Assembly: GCA_035459025.1 (NCBI GenBank)
Contig: DATHYT010000053.1
Span: 1 to 36,581 of the forward strand
Reading direction: 5' to 3'
Source: JAABQT01 sp035459025
GTDB taxonomy: Bacteria > Pseudomonadota > Gammaproteobacteria > Burkholderiales > SG8-39
Length of the DNA: 36,581 bases
Shown: positions 16,728 to 23,092 of the stretch, in pieces
Position numbering within the stretch: position 1 is the first letter of the stretch
Layout of the letters: the number at the start of each line of letters is the position of its first letter
The notes under the pieces: model-generated
Database searches by the model: none
The model's input: only the letters and a program-made list of their open reading frames with translations
What the model was told of the DNA's origin: nothing
Translations under genes and position numbers: made by a program

Positions 16728-18313
16728 CGCAGCTCCTCGCGCATGACGATCGCCCCGGTCGGGCATTCGGCGACGCACAGGCCGCAGCCCTTGCAGTAGT
16801 TGCCGTCGATGGCGTAGCCGCCGTTCACGCGCCGCACCGCCATGTCGGGGCAGGCGTCGAAGCAGTTGTCGCAGGATGTGCACGTGCCGCAGGAAAAGCA
16901 GCGCGCGGCTTCGGCGAGCGCCTCGGCTTGCGCGGCGACGGCCGTGCGCCCGCCGGCGCTGCGCGGCGAGCGCGGGTGGTAGAAGGTGTTGATGGCGGCG
17001 AGGCTCGCCGGCGCGCGCCGCGACCGCAACGGCGCCAGCTCGCCCATCAGCCAGCGATCGATCTCGAGCGCGGAGCGCCGGCCCATGCCGACGGCGTGCG
17101 TCACGTACCGCTGCAGGCTCGCCGCGTCGCCGCCCGCGTAGACGCCGGCGCTCGTCGTTGCGCCGAGCGCGTCGGTGCGGATCAGCGCGCCCGCCTTGGG
17201 CGTGAGCCAGTGCAGCGGCGCGAGCTGCGGGTCGTGCCCGATCGCCGTGACGATCGCGTCGGCGTACAGGCAGAGCTCGGCGCCCGGGACGAGCTCGACC
17301 TCGCCGCTGTCGAACTTGACGCGCACGCAGTTCAGGCGCAGGCGCTCGCCGACGCGCTCGGCCGAGCGCAGCATCGCACCGTGCAGCAGCCGCACGCCTT
17401 CGTCGATCGCCGCGAGCACCTCCTCGCGCTGCGCCGGCAGCTGCGCCTCGGCCTCGAGCGATACGACGATCACCTCGTGGCCGCCGCGGCGCGCGCTGCG
17501 CGCCACGTCCATCGCCGCGCTGCCGCCGCCGATCACCGCGATGCGTTGCCCGAGCGCGGGCGGGCGGCCCGCGTTCGCCTGCTCGAGGTAGGCGGCGCCG
17601 TCGATGACCCACGGCGCGGCGTAGTCGAGCTGCGCCAGGCGCTTGGGCACCGCGGCGCCGGGCGCGAGGTACAGCGCGTCGTAGTCCAGGCGCAGACGCA
17701 TGATCTCGGCTTCGCTCTCGATTGCGGCGCCCGCGCGCACCTCCAGGCCGAGCTCGAGCAGGCGCGCGATCTCGCCGTCGAGCACCGCGCGCGGCAGCCG
17801 ATAGGGCGGGATGCCGTAGCGCAGCAGCCCGCCGAGCGCCGGTCGCGCTTCGAAGATCGTGACCGCGTAGCCGCGGCGGCGCAGCTGGTAGGCCGCCGAC
17901 AGGCCCGAGGGGCCGCCGCCGACGATCGCTACGCGCTGCTCGCCGAGCGGCGCCGCCGGGAAGCGCCAGCCCGCGGCGAGCGCGCGCTCGCCGAGATGGC
18001 GCTCGAGCGCGCAGATGGCGAGCGCGCCGTCATACTCCGCGCGATTACATGCCTGTTCGCAGGGATGGTGGCAGACCCACCCAGCCACCGCGGGAAAGGG
18101 ATTGTGCTCGACGAGTGTCGTCCAGGCGCCATGCCAGTCTCCTTGTCTTGCCTGCTGCATCCAGCGCGCGATGTCGCCGCCCACCGGGCAGGCGAGGTGG
18201 CACGGCGACGGCGCCGTCTGGTAGGCGGGCAGCGCCGCGCGCCAGGTGCCGGTCTTGATCGCCGCCGTGGTGCCGGTGGTCCAGGTGGTGGGCGGCGGCG
18301 CGACCGGATTCAT
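16724..18313 (-). CDS. fused GltD-like FAD oxidoreductase and 2x[4Fe-4S] ferredoxin subunit
   Basis: A 529-residue electron-transfer subunit. Residues about 35-115 hold the GltD-type N-terminal Cys set (CHLACP, CHHPCEQACNR) for Fe-S clusters. Two Rossmann folds follow: FAD at GGGPSGLSAAYQL and NAD(P)H at GGGSAAMDVARSA, with the ATG-like motif AGGDAASL near 395. The last 80 residues are a ferredoxin-type domain, CFSCGTCTSCDNCFDACP and CKGCGLCVAECPTGAI. In most POR complexes the delta ferredoxin is a separate small protein; here it is joined to an NAD(P)H-linking flavoprotein. This resembles the five-subunit phenylglyoxylate:NAD+ oxidoreductase, where FAD and ferredoxin subunits are separate. 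It likely passes electrons from the 2-oxo acid to NAD(P)+ or back. Confidence 0.92.
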   Translation of the reverse strand: MNPVAPPPTTWTTGTTAAIKTGTWRAALPAYQTAPSPCHLACPVGGDIARWMQQARQGDWHGAWTTLVEHNPFPAVAGWVCHHPCEQACNRAEYDGALAICALERHLGERALAAGWRFPAAPLGEQRVAIVGGGPSGLSAAYQLRRRGYAVTIFEARPALGGLLRYGIPPYRLPRAVLDGEIARLLELGLEVRAGAAIESEAEIMRLRLDYDALYLAPGAAVPKRLAQLDYAAPWVIDGAAYLEQANAGRPPALGQRIAVIGGGSAAMDVARSARRGGHEVIVVSLEAEAQLPAQREEVLAAIDEGVRLLHGAMLRSAERVGERLRLNCVRVKFDSGEVELVPGAELCLYADAIVTAIGHDPQLAPLHWLTPKAGALIRTDALGATTSAGVYAGGDAASLQRYVTHAVGMGRRSALEIDRWLMGELAPLRSRRAPASLAAINTFYHPRSPRSAGGRTAVAAQAEALAEAARCFSCGTCTSCDNCFDACPDMAVRRVNGGYAIDGNYCKGCGLCVAECPTGAIVMREELR

Positions 18314-18867
18314 GCGGCGGCCTTTTGCAGCTGCGCCGCGATGCGGCCATAGCCGTCGACGCAGGCCGCCGCGTTTTCGTGCGCGTACTTCGGCGCTTGC
18401 GCGGTGATCGTCGCGGTGAGCGTCTCGAGCTTCGGCGCGCCCGCGGCGCAGGCGAGCGCGCCGAGCAGCGCCGAGTTCACCCTGCGGCCGAGCCCGTTAC
18501 GCTGCGCGATCTCCAGCCCGTCCACCGGCAGCGTGCGGTAGCCGGGGAGCACGGTGTCGAAATGCTCCGCGTCCAGGCGCGAATTCACCACGATCAGCGT
18601 GCGCGGAGTCGCGGTGGCGAGGAACTTTCCTTCGAGCAGGCTCGCGTCGAAGCACAGCAGCGCGTCCGCCTGCTCGATGTCGCAGCGCAGGCGGATCGGC
18701 TTGTCGTCCACGCGGATGAAGGAGCTCACCGGCGTGCCGCGTCGCGCGCCGCCGTAGGTCGAGAAGCTCTGCACCTCGCGCCCCTCGGCGAAGAACGCCG
18801 CGGCGAGCAGCGTCCCGGCGAGCTGCGCCCCCTGGCCGCCACGTCCCTGGACGATGATCTGGAGCAT
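18310..18867 (-). CDS. 2-oxoacid:acceptor oxidoreductase, gamma subunit
   Basis: Gamma subunit (PorG-type), 185 residues, beginning with the family signature IIVQGRGGQGAQLAGTLLA and followed by SFSTYGGARRGTPVSSFIR, typical of the coenzyme A-binding region. First gene of the four-gene operon; its stop overlaps the next ATG. No good Shine-Dalgarno precedes the ATG at 18867, which would fit a very short leader: an FNR-type box is centred about 45 bases upstream, so a class II start would fall only a few bases before the ATG. Confidence 0.92.
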   Translation of the reverse strand: MLQIIVQGRGGQGAQLAGTLLAAAFFAEGREVQSFSTYGGARRGTPVSSFIRVDDKPIRLRCDIEQADALLCFDASLLEGKFLATATPRTLIVVNSRLDAEHFDTVLPGYRTLPVDGLEIAQRNGLGRRVNSALLGALACAAGAPKLETLTATITAQAPKYAHENAAACVDGYGRIAAQLQKAAA

Positions 18868-18905
18868 GCGCGCGGCCCAGCATGCGCCTTGCGGGGAGGG
18901 GGGGT

Positions 18906-18919
18906 TTGAGGCGGATCAA
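18906..18919 (-). promoter_or_regulatory. FNR/ANR-type box for the oxidoreductase operon
   Basis: Plus-strand TTGAGGCGGATCAA (minus strand TTGATCCGCCTCAA) matches TTGAT-N4-ATCAA at 9 of 10 positions. It is centred 45 bases upstream of the gamma-subunit ATG. If it sits at -41.5 the transcript would begin near 18871; the -10 there (CATGCT, 18878-18883) is weak, as is common at activated promoters. Confidence 0.55.
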
Positions 18920-18931
18920 GAAAAGCGCGCG

Positions 18932-18984
18932 CCTGCCCGGGCGGGCCTCCCCCCTCAGCGCGCGGCTGGCGGGACCCGGGCAGG
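18932..18984. repeat. 10-bp perfect inverted repeat between the divergent promoters
   Basis: CCTGCCCGGG (18932-18941) and CCCGGGCAGG (18975-18984) form a perfect 10-bp inverted repeat with a 33-base spacer. Each arm contains the self-palindrome CCCGGG. It lies between the two FNR-type boxes. It could be a binding site for a second regulator, an insulating hairpin or chance in GC-rich DNA. Confidence 0.5.
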
Positions 18985-19028
18985 GCGGGGAGTTGCCGGA
19001 TGCGCAGCTCACGTGCCGGGACGCGTAG

Positions 19029-19070
19029 TTGAGCGGCGTCAACTTATTGCGCCCGCAAGCGCGCTAGAGT
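19029..19070 (+). promoter_or_regulatory. FNR-type box and -10 of the desaturase promoter
   Basis: TTGAGCGGCGTCAA (19029-19042; 8 of 10 to TTGAT-N4-ATCAA) is followed by a -10-like TAGAGT (19065-19070). The start predicted seven bases after the -10 is 19077, which places the box at exactly -41.5, the classical class II activator position. The ATG at 19081 would then be nearly leaderless. The GGGGAG at 19074-19079 is too close to the ATG to act as a Shine-Dalgarno. Confidence 0.5.
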
Positions 19071-19080
19071 CTTGGGGAGC

Positions 19081-20265
19081 ATGGACGCTTTCCTCTTTGC
19101 CGGAATGGTCGACCTGCCGTGGTGGGGCTACGTGCTGGCGGCCCTCGCGCTCACCCACGTCACCATCGTCGCGGTGACGATCTTCCTGCACCGCGCCCAG
19201 GCGCACCGGGCGCTCGACCTGCATCCGGCGGCGAGCCACTTTTTCCGTTTCTGGCTGTGGCTGACCACGGGGATGGTGACGCGCGAATGGGTCGCGGTGC
19301 ACCGCAAGCACCACGCCAAGTGCGATACGCCCGAGGATCCGCACAGCCCGCGCTTCTACGGCATCGCGCGCGTGCTGTTCGGCGGCGTGTTCCTGTACGT
19401 GACGGCGGCGCGGGATGCGCATGCGCTCGAGCGCTACGGCCAGGGCACGCCGGAGGACTGGCTGGAGCGCCACCTGTACTCGAAGTACCAGAGCCTCGGC
19501 ATCATCCTCATGGGGATGATCGACGTCCTCGTGTTCGGCCTCGTGCCGGGCGCGCTGATCCTGATCGTGCAGATCATCTGGATTCCGTTCTGGGCCGCGG
19601 GCGTGATCAACGGCGCGGGCCACTACTGGGGCTATCGGCACTGGCAGACGCCCGACTGGAGCACCAACATCGCGCCCTGGGGCATCCTGATCGGCGGCGA
19701 GGAGCTGCACAACAACCACCACGCCTTCGCCACCTCGGCCAAGCTCTCCAGCAAGTGGTACGAGATCGATCTGGGCTGGGGCTACATCCGGGTGCTCGAA
19801 GCGCTGGGGCTGGCGAAGGTCAAGCACGTGGCGCCCAAGCCGCGCTTCGCCGCGCCGCGGCCGGCGATCGATCCGCAGACGCTGCAGGCCGTGATCACCA
19901 ACCGCTACGACGTGCTGGCCAAGTACGCGCGCTCGCTGTGGCAGACCTACGCCGAGGAAGTGCGGCTCCTGCGGCGCAGCGCGCCGGCGGACGCCTACGC
20001 GCTGGAGACCGTGAAGCCGTTGCTCGACCGCGACGAGAAGATCCTGGGCGACGCCGAGCGCCGGCGGCTCGCCGAGACGCTGCCCAAGTCGAGCGCGCTG
20101 CAGACCGTGTACGCCATGCGCCGCGAGCTCGCCGCGCTGTGGGGGCGCTCGGTCGCCTCGCGCGACCAGCTCGTCGCGCAGCTCCAGGACTGGTGCCAGC
20201 GGGCGGAGGCGAGCGGCATCCGGTCGCTGGAAGAGTTCTCGCTGCGGCTGAGAAGCTACGCCTGA
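19081..20265 (+). CDS. desA: DesA-type fatty acid delta-9 desaturase with ISL3-like C-terminal tail
   Basis: Membrane di-iron desaturase of 394 residues that uses O2 to introduce a cis double bond into acyl chains of membrane lipids. The three histidine boxes are HRAQAHR (about residues 40-46), HRKHHAKC (about 77-84) and ELHNNHHAF (about 214-222), separated by transmembrane helices. The N-terminus (VDLPWWGYVLAALALTHVT) matches Pseudomonas DesA, and total length is the same as I recall for that protein, supporting ATG 19081. Residues about 337-394 are not part of the desaturase fold; their pattern (AL...YAMRRELAALW..., WCQRAEASGI, LEEF) resembles the C-terminal part of ISL3-family transposases. 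Divergent from the oxygen-sensitive oxidoreductase operon. Confidence 0.93.
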   Translation: MDAFLFAGMVDLPWWGYVLAALALTHVTIVAVTIFLHRAQAHRALDLHPAASHFFRFWLWLTTGMVTREWVAVHRKHHAKCDTPEDPHSPRFYGIARVLFGGVFLYVTAARDAHALERYGQGTPEDWLERHLYSKYQSLGIILMGMIDVLVFGLVPGALILIVQIIWIPFWAAGVINGAGHYWGYRHWQTPDWSTNIAPWGILIGGEELHNNHHAFATSAKLSSKWYEIDLGWGYIRVLEALGLAKVKHVAPKPRFAAPRPAIDPQTLQAVITNRYDVLAKYARSLWQTYAEEVRLLRRSAPADAYALETVKPLLDRDEKILGDAERRRLAETLPKSSALQTVYAMRRELAALWGRSVASRDQLVAQLQDWCQRAEASGIRSLEEFSLRLRSYA

Positions 20266-20330
20266 GCGCGATCCCTGGCGGCGCCCGTCGACCCGGCTCG
20301 GCTACACCGCGACGCCGCCGCGCGAGGCGG

Positions 20331-20416
20331 GGAGGGGTGGGAAGCATCGTGATGCTCCCCGCATTGCTCGATGTTGCCGGCTCGCGGCCGGTGCCAGCAA
20401 TGCACCATACCCCTCC
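20331..20416. other. nested inverted-repeat element, possible three-way-junction RNA
   Basis: The intergenic region 20266-20553 holds no gene until 20554 but contains this element. The outer arms GGAGGGGT (20331-20338) and ACCCCTCC (20409-20416) are perfect complements. They enclose hairpin 1, GGG-a-AGCAT...ATGCT-CCC (20339-20359), and hairpin 2, GCATTGCT (20361-20368) with AGCAATGC (20396-20403), itself enclosing CCGGC/GCCGG (20377-20391). All stems are perfect except one bulged A. The total is over 25 potential base pairs in 86 bases. It may be the 3' end structure of the desaturase mRNA, a cis-regulatory RNA or a small mobile palindromic element. I do not recognise a family. Confidence 0.5.
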
Positions 20417-20515
20417 TTCCTGCTTGGACGTGCGCGCGTGAGGATTCGTTCACGCCGCCGCCGGGTTTTCGCCGGGCCGAACTCGCGGGACTGAGAGCGT
20501 TTCGCGTTTCATGCG

Positions 20516-20544
20516 TTGACCGCGTTTCGGAGTGGGCGTAGCGT
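20516..20544 (+). promoter_or_regulatory. sigma70-like promoter for the small peptide-CBS operon
   Basis: -35 TTGACC (20516-20521, 5/6), 17-base spacer, -10 TAGCGT (20539-20544, 3/6). The predicted start near 20551 lies directly before the ATG of the 44-codon ORF at 20554, so that ORF would again be translated from a leaderless or nearly leaderless end. Confidence 0.42.
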
Positions 20545-20553
20545 CGGTTTCAT

Positions 20554-20688
20554 ATGGGGGCAGTGCGCAAGCCGATCCTTATCCTGGCGTGCGCCGGCCT
20601 CGTGGCCGCGCCCGCGGGCGCGCACGGCGCAGGGGCGGGACCGGCAGGCCGCTGCAGCAGTAGCGGCCACTACTGGAAAGGATACTAA
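20554..20688 (+). CDS. small secreted peptide (44 residues), unknown function
   Basis: A short frame that reads as a signal peptide (MGAVRKPILILACAGLVAAPAG, positively charged start, hydrophobic core, Ala-x-Ala-like end) followed by a small polar tail, AGRCSSSGHYWKGY. It is closed by TAA, which overlaps the ATG of the CBS gene as TAATG, so the two are translationally coupled. A sigma70-like promoter lies just upstream. The mature tail is rich in Gly/Ser with one Cys and three aromatic residues. I recognise no family. The coupling, signal peptide and promoter argue for a real gene, but its shortness makes chance possible. A GTG at 20563 is an alternative start. Confidence 0.55.
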   Translation: MGAVRKPILILACAGLVAAPAGAHGAGAGPAGRCSSSGHYWKGY

Positions 20689-21119
20689 TGGCGACGGTGG
20701 CGCAGATTCTCAAGTCGAAGGCGGATCAGGTCGTGCACAAGATCTCGCCCACGGCTTCGGTATTCGACGCGGTCAAGCTGATGGCCGACAAGAACATCGG
20801 CGCGGTCCTGGTGGGCGAGGGCGCGGACATCGCCGGCATCTTCACCGAGCGCGACTACGCGCGGAAGATCGTGCTGATGTCGAAGTCGTCGAAGGAAACG
20901 CCGGTGCGCGAGGCCATGACGGCGCAGGTGAGGTACGTGCGCCCCGAGCAGACGAGCGAGGAATGCATGGCGCTGATGACCGAGAACCGGGTGCGGCACC
21001 TGCCGGTGATGGCCGAGGGCAAGCTCGTGGGCCTGGTGTCGATCGGCGACCTGGTGAAGGACGTGATCTCCGAGCAGAAATTCCTGATCGAGCAGCTCGA
21101 GCAGTACATCACGCGCTAG
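20688..21119 (+). CDS. CBS-domain pair protein
   Basis: A 143-residue stand-alone protein made of two CBS domains (about residues 8-65 and 74-132), which together form a Bateman module that normally binds adenine nucleotides such as AMP, ATP, SAM or NADH. Visible motifs are SVFDAVKLMADKNIGAVLV, GIFTERDYARKI, and in the second domain MALMTENRVRHLPVMAEGKLVGLVSIGDLVK in outline. Similar proteins are very common in betaproteobacteria and often described as energy or inosine-5'-monophosphate-dehydrogenase-like regulators. AAGGA lies six bases before the ATG. It is followed by the VKOR fusion gene after seven bases. Confidence 0.93.
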   Translation: MATVAQILKSKADQVVHKISPTASVFDAVKLMADKNIGAVLVGEGADIAGIFTERDYARKIVLMSKSSKETPVREAMTAQVRYVRPEQTSEECMALMTENRVRHLPVMAEGKLVGLVSIGDLVKDVISEQKFLIEQLEQYITR

Positions 21120-21126
21120 GGGCGGC

Positions 21127-22029
21127 ATGTCGAGAAAACACCGCCGCAGGCAAGGCTCCGCCCCGGAGACGGCGCACCGCGCCGAGGCGCCGGCGGCGCG
21201 CGGCCCGCACGCGCTCGACAACTGGCTGCTCGGGCTTGCCGCCGCCGGCATCGCGCTGACGACCTACCTGACGTTCGTCGCCTGGTTCGGCGCGCAGCCG
21301 GCGTTCTGCGGCGCGGAGTCCGACTGCAGCCTCGTGCAGCAAAGCCGCTGGGCCACGCTGCTCGGCATGCCGATCGCGCTGTGGGGCCTGGCCACCTACG
21401 CGCTGCTCGCGCGGCTGCTGTGGCGCTTGCGCACCCGCCCGAGCGCCTGGCGCATGACGCTGACCGTCGCCGGCGTCGGCGCCGCGGTGAGCTGGTATCT
21501 CACCTCGGTGTCGGTGCTCGTCATCGAGGCGACCTGCGCCTGGTGCCTCGCCTCGTTCGCGATCGCGAACGCGCTCTTCGTCCTGGTGCTGTTGCGCAGG
21601 CCCGCGCACATGCCGGAGAACGCGTGGGGCAAGTCGCTGCCGGCGCCGGCGGGCGCGGCCGCGGTGATCGTGCTCGGACTGCTCCTGCACTACAGCGGCC
21701 TGTTCGATCCCGCCGCCGGGCCCGAGAAGCCCTACCTGAAAGCGCTCGCCGTGCACCTGAGCGATTCCGGGGCGCGCTTCTACGGCGCGTACTGGTGCCC
21801 GTCCTGCCAGAAGCAGAAGGAGTTGTTCGAAGCGTCCGTCGAGCGCTTGCCCTACGTCGAGTGCACGCCGGACGGGCGTAACGGCCTGCGCAACCTGGAC
21901 TGCGTCACGAACGACATCAACGACTATCCGACCTGGGTCATCGACGGCCGCCGCTACACCGGCGTGCTGCCGGTCGCCAATCTGGCGGCCCTGTCGGGCT
22001 TCAAGGCGCCCGACGAGGGCGCGCGCTGA
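21127..22029 (+). CDS. VKOR-thioredoxin fusion (disulfide bond formation)
   Basis: A 300-residue membrane protein: a cytoplasmic basic N-terminus, four to five transmembrane helices (about 32-195) forming a vitamin K epoxide reductase domain, and a C-terminal thioredoxin-like domain (about 205-295). The VKOR cysteines are C61 and C67 in the periplasmic loop and the CAWC pair C137/C140 at the quinone site. The thioredoxin-like domain has WCPSC (C224, C227) plus C246 and C259, and the conserved cis-Pro region DYPTW. Such fusions replace the DsbA-DsbB pair: the C-terminal domain oxidises exported proteins and the VKOR part passes the electrons to quinone. It follows the CBS gene by seven bases. 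Confidence 0.93.
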   Translation: MSRKHRRRQGSAPETAHRAEAPAARGPHALDNWLLGLAAAGIALTTYLTFVAWFGAQPAFCGAESDCSLVQQSRWATLLGMPIALWGLATYALLARLLWRLRTRPSAWRMTLTVAGVGAAVSWYLTSVSVLVIEATCAWCLASFAIANALFVLVLLRRPAHMPENAWGKSLPAPAGAAAVIVLGLLLHYSGLFDPAAGPEKPYLKALAVHLSDSGARFYGAYWCPSCQKQKELFEASVERLPYVECTPDGRNGLRNLDCVTNDINDYPTWVIDGRRYTGVLPVANLAALSGFKAPDEGAR

Positions 22030-22052
22030 GCCGGCGCCCGGCTTACCTGACT

Positions 22053-22109
22053 CCACAGCGCCGCGGTCAGCATCGCGGTGTAGGCAAGGTAGCTGAGCTC
22101 GGCCTTCAT
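22053..22109 (-). pseudogene. 5' remnant of a MAPEG-family gene
   Basis: On the minus strand a strong Shine-Dalgarno (GGGGAGG) precedes an ATG at 22109. The first 19 codons, MKAELSYLAYTAMLTAALW, match the usual N-terminus of bacterial MAPEG membrane proteins. After the Trp codon the expected sequence (IPY...) is lost; the frame continues only into antisense of the VKOR gene and soon stops. It therefore looks like the preserved start of a gene whose body was deleted, perhaps when the neighbouring genes were brought together. Based on a short stretch, so only moderately certain. Confidence 0.5.
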
Positions 22110-22129
22110 CGGCCTCCCCTTTGATCGAC

Positions 22130-22152
22130 GGTCCCGGAAGGGCTTCGGGACC
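22130..22152. terminator. strong hairpin, possible terminator
   Basis: GGTCCCG (22130-22136) and CGGGACC (22146-22152) form a perfect stem that can be extended by AAG/CTT around a small loop. There is no T-tract on either side, so if it is a terminator it is not a classical one. It lies between the VKOR stop and the SDR start and just upstream of the MAPEG remnant. Confidence 0.35.
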
Positions 22153-22256
22153 GCGCCAACCTACGCCTCGCGTGCCGGCCTGGCAACGCGGCGGAAGCGG
22201 GCGCGGCGGCGCTATCATCGCCGTGCGGGTCGATCACGAGCGAGGGGGACGGCGGC

Positions 22257-23030
22257 ATGGATCTCGGATTGAAGGGCAAGAGCGCGCTCGTCACCGGCGC
22301 GACCCAGGGCATCGGCCGGGCGACGGCTTTGTTGCTGGCGCGCGAAGGCGCGCGCGTGGCGCTGGTGGCGCGCGGGCTGGAAGGCCTGGAGCGCTGCGCG
22401 GGGGAGATCGAGGCCGCGGGCGGCAAGGCGCTGCCGCTGCAGGCGGATGTCACGCGCGTTGCAGACCTCGAGAAGGCGGTGAAGACGGCCGGCGAGCGCT
22501 GGGGCGGGCTCGACATCCTCGTCAACAACGCCGGCACCTCGATGCGCGGCGAGTTCGAGAAGGTCGACGACGCGATGTGGCAGCAGGATCTCGATCTCAA
22601 GCTGATGGCCGCGGTGCGGCTGTGCCGTCTGGTGCTGCCGCAGATGAAGAAGCGCGGCGGCGGGAGGATCGTCAACGTGACGACGGTGGGCGGCAAGCAG
22701 CCCGGCGCGACCCAGATGCCCACGGCCGTCACCCGCGCCGCGGGCCTTGCGCTCACCAAGGCGCTTTCCAAGGAGTACGCGGCGTTCAACATTCTGGTGA
22801 ACACCGTGTGCATCGGGCGCATCAAGGCGGGGCAGTGGGAGACGCGCGCGAAGCGCGAAGGCGTGGCGGTGGAAAAGCTCTACGACTCGATGCGCGGCGA
22901 CATTCCGCTCGGGCGCGTGGGCGAGGCCGAGGAAGTGGCGAACGTGATCGCGTTCCTCGTTTCCGGCGCGGCGAGCTACGTCACGGGGACGAGCGTGAAC
23001 CTGGATGGCGGGATGTCGGGGGTGTTGTAG
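22257..23030 (+). CDS. SDR-family protein lacking the usual catalytic Tyr and Lys
   Basis: A 257-residue short-chain dehydrogenase/reductase with an intact nucleotide-binding site (TGATQGIG at residues 13-20, DVT, NNAG at 90-93) and the C-terminal SDR ending (VTGTSVNLDGGMSG). In the active-site segment the usual Ser and YxxxK are replaced: TTVGG at 142-146, T156 at the Tyr position and R160 at the Lys position. Either it uses another mechanism or it is a binding protein. The ATG at 22257 is preceded by GAGGGGGACGG. Probably transcribed alone, since the next gene has its own promoter. Confidence 0.9.
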   Translation: MDLGLKGKSALVTGATQGIGRATALLLAREGARVALVARGLEGLERCAGEIEAAGGKALPLQADVTRVADLEKAVKTAGERWGGLDILVNNAGTSMRGEFEKVDDAMWQQDLDLKLMAAVRLCRLVLPQMKKRGGGRIVNVTTVGGKQPGATQMPTAVTRAAGLALTKALSKEYAAFNILVNTVCIGRIKAGQWETRAKREGVAVEKLYDSMRGDIPLGRVGEAEEVANVIAFLVSGAASYVTGTSVNLDGGMSGVL

Positions 23031-23047
23031 GTCGCCGCCGCCGCGGC

Positions 23048-23076
23048 TTGACGGCGACCCAGATCGGGAGGATAAC
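23048..23076 (+). promoter_or_regulatory. promoter of the wHTH-MNT/HepT toxin-antitoxin operon
   Basis: -35 TTGACG (23048-23053, 5/6), exact 17-base spacer, -10 GATAAC (23071-23076, 4/6). The predicted start near 23083 is two bases before the ATG at 23085, so the mRNA would be leaderless; the GGGAGG at 23067-23072 would then not be transcribed from this promoter. Confidence 0.6.
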
Positions 23077-23092
23077 GTCCCATTATGGGACG
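23076..23092. promoter_or_regulatory. 17-bp perfect palindrome over the toxin-antitoxin start codon
   Basis: CGTCCCATTATGGGACG is a perfect inverted repeat of 8 bp around a single central T. It overlaps the end of the -10, the predicted transcription start and the ATG. This is where an autorepressor would bind, and the encoded protein has an N-terminal winged helix. As RNA (CGTCCC-ATTAT-GGGACG) it would put the start codon in a hairpin loop. Confidence 0.6.

Noticed and set aside
22045..22056. CAGGTAAGC on the minus strand in the MAPEG remnant resembles a splice donor
   Set aside because: Bacterial sequence with no group I or II intron core nearby; coincidence.
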